Shown: positions 42,513-49,578 of the stretch, one piece after another
How positions within the stretch are numbered: position 1 is the stretch's first letter
Layout: the number at the start of each line of letters is the position of its first letter
Source: Bacillota bacterium
GTDB taxonomy: Bacteria > Bacillota > Clostridia > Christensenellales > Borkfalkiaceae
Length of the DNA stretch: 49,643 bases
Direction: 5' to 3'
NCBI GenBank assembly: GCA_003343995.1
Contig: QAKE01000064.1
Location: forward strand, 1 to 49,643
Position numbers and translations under genes: made by a program
The notes under the pieces: generated by a model
The model's input: the letters and a program-made list of their open reading frames with translations, nothing else
Databases searched by the model: none
Told to the model about the DNA's origin: nothing

Positions 42513-43325
42513 ATGGCTAAATACGATTTGAAAAACAAGCGCGTCGTGGTCACCGGCGCGTCGGGCGGGCTCGGCAGGGAATTTGCCGAACGGCTGATAA
42601 CGGAATACGGCTGCGAGGTCGTGGGCGTCGGCAGAAACGAAGAAAAACTGCGCGCTTTGCAAACTTCCCTGAAGGGGTTTTCTTACCGCGCGTTCGACGT
42701 CGGCGTGCGGGAAAACTGGGAAAAATTCGCCGACGATTTGGCGGAACGCGGTTTTTTGCCCGACGTCGTCATCAATAACGCGGGGTTCCTTCTTCCCTTT
42801 GCGAAAGCGGAAAAACACGGCGCGAAGGACGCGGAGGAAATTTTATCCACCAACTACCTGTCGTGCGTATATTCCTTTCAGGCGCTGCTGCCGCTGCTGA
42901 AAAAATCTTCCGCGCCCGCCGTCGTCAACGTGTCCAGCTCCGCCGCGCTCGCCCCCGTCGTGGGAACGGCGCTGTATTCCGCCTCGAAAGCGGCGGTGAA
43001 GAGCTTTACGGAATGCCTCGCCATGGATTACAAAGGGGAAATTTACGTGGCGGGCGTTTACCCCGGCTTTACCAAAACGGACATCTTCCGCCGCCAGAAC
43101 GAGGGCGCAAACAACAAGCTCATCGATAAAATGTGCGCGCCCGCCGACAAAGCGGTGAAAAAGATCGTAAAAAAGCTCAAACGCGGAAAAACGAGCATCG
43201 TTACGGGCGCGGACGCGAAAGCCATGAACTTTTTTTACCGCTTGTTCCCGAAATTCACCGCCAAAGCCGTACGCGCCGTGCTGAAAAAAAGCAACCTCGA
43301 AATATTTAAGGACGTGTTTTCATGA
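42513..43325 (+). CDS. Short-chain dehydrogenase/reductase
   Basis: 270 residues. Nucleotide motif TGASGGLGREFAE, NNAG at about 88-91, Ser in VNVSSSAAL, and the catalytic Tyr155-Lys159 in ALYSASKAAVK. The Arg residue in VGVGRNEEKL suggests NADPH use. Substrate unknown; the short-chain branch with a C-terminal basic helix often acts on lipids or carbonyls. No ribosome site; promoter spacing predicts a leaderless message. Its stop overlaps the next gene (ATGA). Confidence 0.9.
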   Translation: MAKYDLKNKRVVVTGASGGLGREFAERLITEYGCEVVGVGRNEEKLRALQTSLKGFSYRAFDVGVRENWEKFADDLAERGFLPDVVINNAGFLLPFAKAEKHGAKDAEEILSTNYLSCVYSFQALLPLLKKSSAPAVVNVSSSAALAPVVGTALYSASKAAVKSFTECLAMDYKGEIYVAGVYPGFTKTDIFRRQNEGANNKLIDKMCAPADKAVKKIVKKLKRGKTSIVTGADAKAMNFFYRLFPKFTAKAVRAVLKKSNLEIFKDVFS

Positions 43326-43864
43326 AAATCACCGTCGTGAAACACAGCGCCGCGTGGGCGGAAGAATTTCGAAAAGAGGCGGAAACGCTCCGCGGTATTT
43401 TAAAAAGCGAACTTGTCAAAATCTATCACATCGGCAGCACGGCCGTGCCCGATCTTTGGGCGAAACCCGTGATCGACATCATGCCCGTGGTAAAGGAAAC
43501 AGAAAAAATCGACGCGTTCCGCGCCGCGCTGGAAAACGTCGGTTACGAATACATGGGCGAATACGGCATACCCGACAGACGATTTTTAAAAAAGGGCGGA
43601 GATTTCCGCACGCACAACGTGCATATATTCGGAATCCGTTCCGAATATGATATTCGCCGGCATCTCGCCGTGCGCGACTATCTGCGCACGCACCCCGACG
43701 AAGCGGCGCAGTACGGCGAACTCAAAAAAAAGCTCGCCCGCCTCTATCCCGACGACATCGGCGGGTATTGCGACGGCAAGGACGATTTCGTGAAAGCGCT
43801 GGAAAAAAAAGCGCTCGATTTTTTTGAAAATCGATTGCAAACGCTTGACTTTAGCGAAAATTAA
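43322..43864 (+). CDS. GrpB/UPF0157-family protein, second copy
   Basis: 180 residues with KIYHIGSTAVPDLWAKPVIDI near residue 35 and HNVHIFGIRSEYDIRRHLAV, a closer match to the standard family than the copy at 18.4 kb. Nucleotidyltransferase fold, role unknown. Translationally coupled to the SDR gene. The next promoter overlaps its last codons. Confidence 0.9.
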   Translation: MKITVVKHSAAWAEEFRKEAETLRGILKSELVKIYHIGSTAVPDLWAKPVIDIMPVVKETEKIDAFRAALENVGYEYMGEYGIPDRRFLKKGGDFRTHNVHIFGIRSEYDIRRHLAVRDYLRTHPDEAAQYGELKKKLARLYPDDIGGYCDGKDDFVKALEKKALDFFENRLQTLDFSEN

Positions 43865-43873
43865 GCGTATCAT
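43845..43873 (+). promoter_or_regulatory. Promoter of the FMN-riboswitch operon
   Basis: TTGACT (43845-43850), 17 bases, TATCAT (43868-43873), embedded in the end of the GrpB-family gene. RNA start near 43880. Confidence 0.75.
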
Positions 43874-43895
43874 GTGGTGCAAATAAATCACAAGC

Positions 43896-44020
43896 CAACT
43901 TTGGGCAGGGTGAAATTCCCGACCGGCGGTAATGTCTTTTTTAAGAACGAGTCCGACAGCCCCAACAGCCGATACGGTGCGATCCCGTAACCGCCAGAAA
44001 CAGTCTGAATGGGAAAGTTG
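43896..44020 (+). promoter_or_regulatory. FMN riboswitch aptamer (RFN element)
   Basis: Conserved RFN blocks are present: GGGCAGGGTGAAATTCCCGA, CCGGCGGTAAT, GAGTCCGACAGCCC, ACGGTGCGATCCCGTAACC, and CAGTCTGAATGGGAAAG. The closing stem P1 pairs 43896-43901 with 44015-44020. Binds FMN and controls the two downstream genes through the platform at 44070-44105. Confidence 0.95.
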
Positions 44021-44073
44021 TTTTTTTTGAACGCAGTTCGTTTTACGGCTGCGTGTTTGAAGATTGCATTTTC

Positions 44074-44105
44074 CCTCCCGAAGTTCGCTTTCGGGAGGTT
44101 TTTTT
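44074..44105 (+). terminator. Riboswitch expression platform: terminator containing the Shine-Dalgarno
   Basis: Nine-pair stem (44074-44082 with 44090-44098) followed by seven T, ending directly at the ATG. The 3' arm is GGGAGG, the ribosome site itself. An alternative pairing of 44011-44018 (GGGAAAGT) with 44068-44075 would break both P1 and this hairpin, giving the ON state without FMN. Confidence 0.85.
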
Positions 44106-44708
44106 ATGGAAAAATACTTTACGGCAAAGCGCATCGCCTTTCTTTCGGTGTTCACCGCGGCGGTGCTGGTGACGACGATGTTCGTCAAATTCCCCAACCC
44201 CGTAATGGGCTACACGAATTTCGGCGACGCGTTCATCCTGCTCGGCGCGATGTGTTTCGGTCCCGTGTTCGCCATGATTTCCGGCGGCATCGGCAGCGCG
44301 CTTGCGGACGTGATTTCCGGCTATGCGATGTACGCGCCCTTTACCCTGCTCGTAAAGGGGCTGGAGGGCTTTATCGCGGGCGTTTTGCTGCGCGCGCTTT
44401 TGAAAGCGAAGCTCAACCGTCACGCGGCGGTGCTCCTTTCGGCGGCAATCGCCGCCTGCGAAATGATTTTGGGCTATTTTCTGACGAACGCGATTTTATA
44501 CGGCGGGTTCGCCTCCGCGACGGGCGGGCTTTTGACGGACGGCATACAGGGCGCGGTGGGCGTGATCGGCGCGTATATCTTCACGCTCGTTTTGGCGGGG
44601 GTGAAGGACTTCGATAAATATACCGAAAATCCCCTTTCGCGCGCGGCGAAAAAAGCGGCTCATACCAACGCGGAGGAAAAGCACGATGAAGATCACCCTT
44701 CTGAATGA
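44106..44708 (+). CDS. ECF transporter substrate-binding (S) component
   Basis: 200 residues with about six helices of the ECF S-component fold: an N-terminal basic KYFTAKRIAFLS, the YTNFGDAFILLGAM segment, and the GGIGSALADVISGYAMYAPF stretch. It captures a vitamin and needs a shared EcfA/A'/T module, which is not here. The riboswitch argues for riboflavin, whereas the pyridoxal-kinase-like neighbour argues for vitamin B6; both are known substrates in this superfamily. ATG chosen because it follows GGGAGG; the frame is open 14 codons upstream inside the terminator. Confidence 0.85.
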   Translation: MEKYFTAKRIAFLSVFTAAVLVTTMFVKFPNPVMGYTNFGDAFILLGAMCFGPVFAMISGGIGSALADVISGYAMYAPFTLLVKGLEGFIAGVLLRALLKAKLNRHAAVLLSAAIAACEMILGYFLTNAILYGGFASATGGLLTDGIQGAVGVIGAYIFTLVLAGVKDFDKYTENPLSRAAKKAAHTNAEEKHDEDHPSE

Positions 44709-45504
44709 TCTGTCCGCTTACGGGAACTGTTCGCTTGCGGCGAACATTCCCGTGCTCAACGTGCTCGGACACGAAACGCACGCCTTCCCCACGGCGATTT
44801 TATCCAACCAGACGGCGTACGACAGCTTTTTCATAAAGGACACCTCCCGTTATTTCGACGATTACGTGAAGGAATGGGACAAACTCGGCGAAAGAACCGA
44901 CTGCGTGTACGCGGGCTTTTCCGTGGACGGCGACCTTCCCTTAAAGGCGGCGGATTTAGCGGAAAAATACGGCGCGATGTTCTTTTTCGACCCCGTACTC
45001 GGCGATAAAGGCGGGCTTTATAAATGTTTCGACGAAGGGTTCGTCGCGCGCTACCGCGCGGCGGCGGCGCGCGCCGATTACATAACGCCGAATTTCACCG
45101 AGGCGTGTTTGCTCGCGGGAGAAAATTATTTTTCCTTTGCCGACGAAACAGACGAAACCGCGTTTAAAAAACGCTTGGCAAACCTTGCTCAATCGCTGTG
45201 CGACGGGGGCGCAAAGAACGCCGTCGTCACCGGCGCGGAATGGCGGGGAAAGCTGTTTAACGGCTGTTTTTTCAACGGAGAGCCCTTTATTTACGAATGT
45301 GAATTTTTTAAGAAATCCTATTCGGGCACGGGAGATTTGTTCGATTCGGTTTTTTTGGGATATCTGCTGAACGGCGCAACGGCGAAGGACTGCGTGGCGA
45401 AGGCGTCCGATTTCCTTTCAACGTGCATCGCCTGCGCGATGGAGCGCGGCATCGACAGCCGCCGCGGCGTCGATTTTACGCCCTTTTTGAAAAATCTGCG
45501 ATAA
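44686..45504 (+). CDS. Pyridoxal/pyridoxamine kinase-like ribokinase-fold enzyme
   Basis: 272 residues matching PdxK/PdxY: NDLSAYGNCSLAANIPVLNV and TAILSNQTAY at the N-terminus, FFDPVLGDKGGLY, YITPNFTEACLLAG, and the anion-hole/catalytic Asp in KKSYSGTGDLFDSVFLG (GTGD). It should phosphorylate vitamin B6 vitamers with ATP to give PLP precursors. Starts 23 bases inside the S-component gene with GGAGG ahead, so one mRNA under FMN control serves both. Confidence 0.85.
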   Translation: MKITLLNDLSAYGNCSLAANIPVLNVLGHETHAFPTAILSNQTAYDSFFIKDTSRYFDDYVKEWDKLGERTDCVYAGFSVDGDLPLKAADLAEKYGAMFFFDPVLGDKGGLYKCFDEGFVARYRAAAARADYITPNFTEACLLAGENYFSFADETDETAFKKRLANLAQSLCDGGAKNAVVTGAEWRGKLFNGCFFNGEPFIYECEFFKKSYSGTGDLFDSVFLGYLLNGATAKDCVAKASDFLSTCIACAMERGIDSRRGVDFTPFLKNLR

Positions 45505-45508
45505 CGCT

Positions 45509-45536
45509 TTGCATTTTGCAAAAAATATGCTACAAT
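45509..45536 (+). promoter_or_regulatory. Promoter of a probable small RNA
   Basis: TTGCAT (45509-45514), 16 bases, extended -10 TGCTACAAT (hexamer 45531-45536). RNA would start near 45543. Confidence 0.65.
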
Positions 45537-45542
45537 AATTAC

Positions 45543-45708
45543 GTTAAACAGCCTGCCCTGTGCGATTGGGAAGATGAATTGCTCCACAAATTATAATCAG
45601 AAGCCATTTTGGTCTATGCTGATATGCAGAGCCTTTTAATTAAGGAGGTCAGAAGCAGCAAGCGTGGCATTCGCCTGTTTTAGAAAACGGGGTTAGGATT
45701 ATCTTTTC
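45543..45708 (+). ncRNA. Candidate structured non-coding RNA, family not identified
   Basis: No usable reading frame lies between this promoter and 45708. The ends can pair (45546-45551 AAACAG with 45675-45680; TGCC at 45554-45557 with GGCA), leaving internal bubbles and an imperfect apical hairpin, a rod-like shape of the kind seen in 6S RNA. The 3' arm CTGTTTT can instead pair with AAAACGGG at 45684-45691, so two folds compete. It lacks the SRP GGAA loop and T-box or riboswitch cores. 6S RNA is the best guess, weakly held. Confidence 0.45.
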
Positions 45709-45820
45709 CGTCGGCAAGGGTGGGTTTTTATTTTAAAATCCGCCGTTTGCCGGCGGAATTATCGTTCTATCCGTCGGCAAGAGCGGGTTTTTTATTTTAA
45801 AATCTGCCGTTTGCCGGCGG
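45708..45820 (+). repeat. Tandem pair of near-identical long hairpins
   Basis: Two units of 49 and 50 bases (45708-45756 and 45771-45820), offset 63, with only four differences. Each begins CCGTCGGCAA and ends TTGCCGGCGG, so the ends pair, and each carries a T-run (TTTTTATTTTAAAA) in the loop. An inner U-G pair in unit 1 is C-G in unit 2. Role unclear; they may end the upstream RNA. Confidence 0.75.
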
Positions 45821-45916
45821 ATTTTTCCTCTTCCCCACAGGACAGCACGAAGTTTTCATTGCAAAAATTAACCTATACTCCATGTTAAAAAAAAGCCATA
45901 TTTCCGCTATAAAACA

Positions 45917-45945
45917 ACGCATCCTTTCTAAGGAGCGTTTTTTTA
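45917..45945 (+). terminator. Intrinsic terminator before the lipoprotein promoter
   Basis: Nine pairs with one bulge (45917-45926 with 45930-45938), loop TCT, then TTTTTTT. Confidence 0.8.
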
Positions 45946-45978
45946 TTGAAAAAAACCTGAAAATTTTTAAAATGCCTA

Positions 45979-46007
45979 TTGACATGTTAATTTTTCCGTT
46001 ATATAAT
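45979..46007 (+). promoter_or_regulatory. Perfect-consensus sigma-A promoter with a ~209-base structured leader
   Basis: TTGACA (45979-45984), 17 bases, TATAAT (46002-46007): full consensus. The leader (about 46014-46222) contains a 16-base perfect palindrome (46045-46060), a ten-pair hairpin (46060-46069 with 46073-46082), and an outer helix GGAATTTTGT / ACAAATTCC around both, then a GCGGC/GCCGC hairpin. Ends with AAAGGAG eight bases before ATG. Confidence 0.85.
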
Positions 46008-46222
46008 TGATATATAAAACGCAAGGGAATTTTGTGATTTTTTCAAGGGGCGCGCCCCTTTTGTTTTGCCACGCAAAACAAATTCCGTTTCATTGCGTTG
46101 CGGCGGCTTGCCGCCCGAAAAATTTACGGCAAAATCGGAATACGCCGAACTATCGTTTTGCGAAATCAGGAGGCGCGGAACAAAACGGCGGACCGAAGAA
46201 AAAATTTTAAAGGAGTGATAAC

Positions 46223-46978
46223 ATGAAAAAGATGTTGCATCTGATGGTCGTTGCGGCGCTTGTAGCTTGCATTGCGTGCATGTCCGGCTGCAACCTGCTC
46301 ACCGGATTTGAAAAAGACGTCAGCGTCGTACTCAACGTGGAAGGCGAATACAGCGGCACTTACACCGTAAACATCTTCAACAACGCGATCGTTCCCGAAC
46401 CGAGAAAGGCCGGTTACGACTTTATGGGCTGGACGCTCGATTCCTCTTACGAAGTCAGCGAGGAAGCTACGAGCGAACTGCCCGACATGTTCCCCGAAAA
46501 GGGGCTTATTCACTATAACGACGTGAAGGACGCGCTGAAAGGAAACAGCTTAACCGTGAATATTTACGCGGTGTTCGGCAAAAAGCCCGTTTACGATTTC
46601 GTCGTCGGCTGGTACGCGAAAACGGGTACAACGGGATTGACGCAGACGATGATGGATAATTATAGAACCGCGCTTTACGCCTTCCTTACGGACAAAGGAT
46701 ACGCGCCGGATACCATGCTCATCGATATCCGCGAGTACGCGGCTGAGCTCGGCGTCGCCGACGTGGGCATGGAAGTCAACGAGGCGGGCGACGTGGATAT
46801 TCTTCTCGGCATGGGCGGAAACATCACCTCTACCGGCGGTATAGAAACGCTTGAGCGTGAAAACGATTATATGATGGGCGGCAAAAAGCGTAACGTCGCG
46901 CGGCTGACCGACGACGAGCTGGCGATTCTGGTATTCGATTGGATGAAGACCGACGACGTGAGAGCGATATTCGCATAA
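46223..46978 (+). CDS. Lipoprotein with an InlB-type B-repeat segment
   Basis: 251 residues. Signal peptide with a lipobox at MSGC, so Cys23 is the likely lipidated residue and the protein is outside, tethered to the membrane. Residues 50-75 (PEPRKAGYDFMGWTLDSS) resemble one InlB B-repeat. The C-terminal half (about 125-251) is a separate alpha/beta domain, with DILLGMGGNITSTGGIETLE. No enzyme motif recognised. Ribosome site AAAGGAG. Followed after 13 bases by the membrane hydrolase, probably on the same mRNA. Confidence 0.8.
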   Translation: MKKMLHLMVVAALVACIACMSGCNLLTGFEKDVSVVLNVEGEYSGTYTVNIFNNAIVPEPRKAGYDFMGWTLDSSYEVSEEATSELPDMFPEKGLIHYNDVKDALKGNSLTVNIYAVFGKKPVYDFVVGWYAKTGTTGLTQTMMDNYRTALYAFLTDKGYAPDTMLIDIREYAAELGVADVGMEVNEAGDVDILLGMGGNITSTGGIETLERENDYMMGGKKRNVARLTDDELAILVFDWMKTDDVRAIFA

Positions 46979-46991
46979 GGAGGACGAAACA

Positions 46992-49424
46992 ATGTATTTA
47001 AAGAAAAAATTGATGACGGCGGCCTCCGTTTGCGCCTATGTATTCACGGGATTATGGTTTATCGCGGCGGCGTGCGCGTTCGCGCTTTCCGACTCCGTTT
47101 ACTGGCTGTTTCTCGCGTTCGGACTGATCAGCTTATACGACGGGTTCGTGATCACTTCCGTAAACGAAAAGATGACGTCCGTCACCTTGGAGAAAAACGA
47201 ACAAATTAAATTCCTCGTCTGCTGGATTCTCAGCATCGTGGCGCTCCCCTCTTTCATTCTCAACGCGATCGCGTTTTTCCGCAAACAGGAAGACGAAATC
47301 GTCGTGATCCGCAAAAACGTGGAAAAAGAGGAAAAGCCCGCGGCGAAAAAGCCGTTCTACAAGGCGAAGAGTTTCATTACGATGTGCGTTACCTTCTGTT
47401 TGATCTTCGTGTTCGGCTTTGCGGGTATGTGCTTTGAAACCTCCGGCTTTTCCGTAAAAGTTTCCGACTTTACGCTGACGAAGGCGATGACGGCGGAATA
47501 CAACGAGGGCAAAATTCACGACAAAGCGTACGTGATGGAAAACGACACCGGCTACGCGGTGACGATGTACGTGCCCGAAACCGCCACCGAGGAAAACCCC
47601 GCCCCCACGATTTTCGTCGTGCCCGGTTTTACCCGCACGAAGGCAACGATGGCGCAGTATTGCACGGAGCTTTCCCGCAGAGGCGCGGTGGTATTCTCCA
47701 TCGACCCCGGCGGGCAGGGCGGCACGACGGAAACGTCCACCGCCGGCGCGAACGGTTCGGAATATCTCGTGCAGTACGTATATAACAACACCGAGGATTT
47801 CAAGTTCTGCGACAAAGAGCGTTTCGGCGCGGTGGGTCACTCCGCCGGCGGCGGCAACGTGTGCACCCTCGCGGCGGATTTCGCGGGAGACACTTTCGAG
47901 GAAAGCGTGATCAAATCGGTGTATATTTCCGGTTATATCAAGACCTCCTCGGCAAACAAGTATAAAAATCTGCGCTGCAACGCCGCGCTCTCCTATGCCT
48001 ATTACGACGAAGGCGCGTTCCGTTATCAGGCGGACAATTCCTCCTTCGAGGTGATTTCCCTGCGGTTCGTAAACGAAGTGAACGGACAGAACAACGGCAT
48101 CGACAAGCTGACCATCGATTACGATTACGGCAGCATGGAAGACGGCACGTACAGAATCGTGCACCGCGAAATGATCAACCACTGTTTCGAGATGTACGAC
48201 AAGACGAGCATCGCAAACACCCTCAACTTCTTCGACGAATCCCTCGGCATGAACTCCGGCATCGACGGCTACACGCAGATTTGGTTCGGCAAGGATTTTT
48301 CCAACGGACTGGCGCTGGCGGCGGCGTTCACCTTTATCATCGCGCTTTGCGGCGTGCTGATGAACACCCCCTTCTTCGCCACCATCAAGACCAAAAAGGT
48401 CGTGAAGGAGCTTGCGGAAGGCGAGGCGAAAGAACCCGCGCAGGCGGAGAAAAAAACGGCGAACTGCGCGCAATGCGCCGCGCAGACGGAGGGCGGACGG
48501 CAGACGAACGCCGTCGAAACGGAATACGTGCGCGAGAAAAAGCCGAAGTCGGTTTCGCATAAAATCGTGTTCTGGACGACGATGATCATTACGGCGATCA
48601 TCGCGTGTCTCGACTATATCCCGCTGGCGAACCTTTCCATCGAAATCTTCCCCGTGGGCAACTCTTCCAGCGTGTACACCTACACCTTCCCCGCGCGCAT
48701 GATCAACGCCATTCTCTTATGGGCTGCCATCAACGGCGCGATCGGTTTAGTGATCTACTTCGGCGTGATGCTCTGCGAAAACCTCTACGAATACGCGCAC
48801 GCGAAGATCAAGGGCACGACGCCGAATTACGACTGGTCGAAAATCGAACCGCTTAAAATTCACGGCGGAAAATGGTACACGGTGCTTTTCAACGTTCTGA
48901 AAATGTTCCTTTTAACGCTGATTTTGTTCGTCGCGTTCTATCTCCTCGTGCAGATCAGTTACTGGCTGTTCCATCAGGATTTCAGATTTTTGCTGATCTC
49001 CGCCGCGCCTTTAAATGCGAGAATGTTCGTTACGGCGCTGGAATACATTCCCATCATCTTCATCTTCTATATTTCCAACGCGATCCGCGTAAACGGAAGT
49101 ATCGGCAACGAAGGCTGGAAGGAATGGAAAGTGCTCCTCGTTTCCGCGCTGGCAAACAGCTTGGGACTGGCGTTTATTCTGCTCATCAACTACGTCTGCT
49201 ATTTCACCACCGGTTCGCCGTTCTACGGCTACTGGGGCAACGGCACGGAAGTCTGGCTGTACGTGAACATGGTTTTCGGCCTCGTGGTCATGATGTTCAT
49301 TCTGCCGATCTTCAACCGTATCTTCTATCGGAAAACGGGCAGCGTCTGGACGGGCGCGATGGTCTGCTGCGCGATATTCATCATCATGACGATATCCGCA
49401 TCGGTATCCTACATCCCCATGTAA
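46992..49424 (+). CDS. Large polytopic membrane protein with an embedded alpha/beta hydrolase domain
   Basis: 810 residues. Predicted helices at about 9-32, 34-55, 73-96 and 127-147, then an alpha/beta-hydrolase domain (about 180-420), a helix at 438-463, a hydrophilic linker 465-520 with CAQC, and a further seven or so helices between 524 and 810. The hydrolase has VVPGFTRTKATM (oxyanion loop), DPGGQGGT, the nucleophile Ser284 in AVGHSAGGGNV, and a likely catalytic His397 in MINHCFEMYD. The order of membrane and hydrolase parts implies the catalytic domain lies on one face between helix bundles. AAGGAGG before the ATG. Substrate unknown; not a family I can name. Confidence 0.8.
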   Translation: MYLKKKLMTAASVCAYVFTGLWFIAAACAFALSDSVYWLFLAFGLISLYDGFVITSVNEKMTSVTLEKNEQIKFLVCWILSIVALPSFILNAIAFFRKQEDEIVVIRKNVEKEEKPAAKKPFYKAKSFITMCVTFCLIFVFGFAGMCFETSGFSVKVSDFTLTKAMTAEYNEGKIHDKAYVMENDTGYAVTMYVPETATEENPAPTIFVVPGFTRTKATMAQYCTELSRRGAVVFSIDPGGQGGTTETSTAGANGSEYLVQYVYNNTEDFKFCDKERFGAVGHSAGGGNVCTLAADFAGDTFEESVIKSVYISGYIKTSSANKYKNLRCNAALSYAYYDEGAFRYQADNSSFEVISLRFVNEVNGQNNGIDKLTIDYDYGSMEDGTYRIVHREMINHCFEMYDKTSIANTLNFFDESLGMNSGIDGYTQIWFGKDFSNGLALAAAFTFIIALCGVLMNTPFFATIKTKKVVKELAEGEAKEPAQAEKKTANCAQCAAQTEGGRQTNAVETEYVREKKPKSVSHKIVFWTTMIITAIIACLDYIPLANLSIEIFPVGNSSSVYTYTFPARMINAILLWAAINGAIGLVIYFGVMLCENLYEYAHAKIKGTTPNYDWSKIEPLKIHGGKWYTVLFNVLKMFLLTLILFVAFYLLVQISYWLFHQDFRFLLISAAPLNARMFVTALEYIPIIFIFYISNAIRVNGSIGNEGWKEWKVLLVSALANSLGLAFILLINYVCYFTTGSPFYGYWGNGTEVWLYVNMVFGLVVMMFILPIFNRIFYRKTGSVWTGAMVCCAIFIIMTISASVSYIPM

Positions 49425-49438
49425 GCGAACTGAAAGTT

Positions 49439-49477
49439 AAAAACCGCGGCTGCAATATTGCAGCCGCGGTTTTTCTA
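49439..49477 (+). terminator. Terminator of the lipoprotein-hydrolase operon
   Basis: Nearly perfect palindrome with a stem of about 14 pairs (AACCGCGGCTGCAA and its complement) followed by TTTTTC. Confidence 0.9.
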
Positions 49478-49519
49478 TGGGAAATTTTACGTTTCGGAAA
49501 AAAATGTACATAAAAATTA

Positions 49520-49548
49520 TTGCAAAAAACGCAAGGATATGCTATACT
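49520..49548 (+). promoter_or_regulatory. Promoter of tRNA-Glu
   Basis: TTGCAA (49520-49525), 17 bases, extended -10 TGCTATACT (hexamer 49543-49548). Confidence 0.8.
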
Positions 49549-49578
49549 GTTTTTACTGTTTGAAAGAACAAACCGCAC

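Noticed and set aside
45543..45708. SRP RNA (ffs) because of GGTCAG...AAGCAGC
   Set aside because: In SRP RNA these two strands flank a GGAA-type tetraloop; here they are adjacent with no loop between, so helix 8 cannot form.
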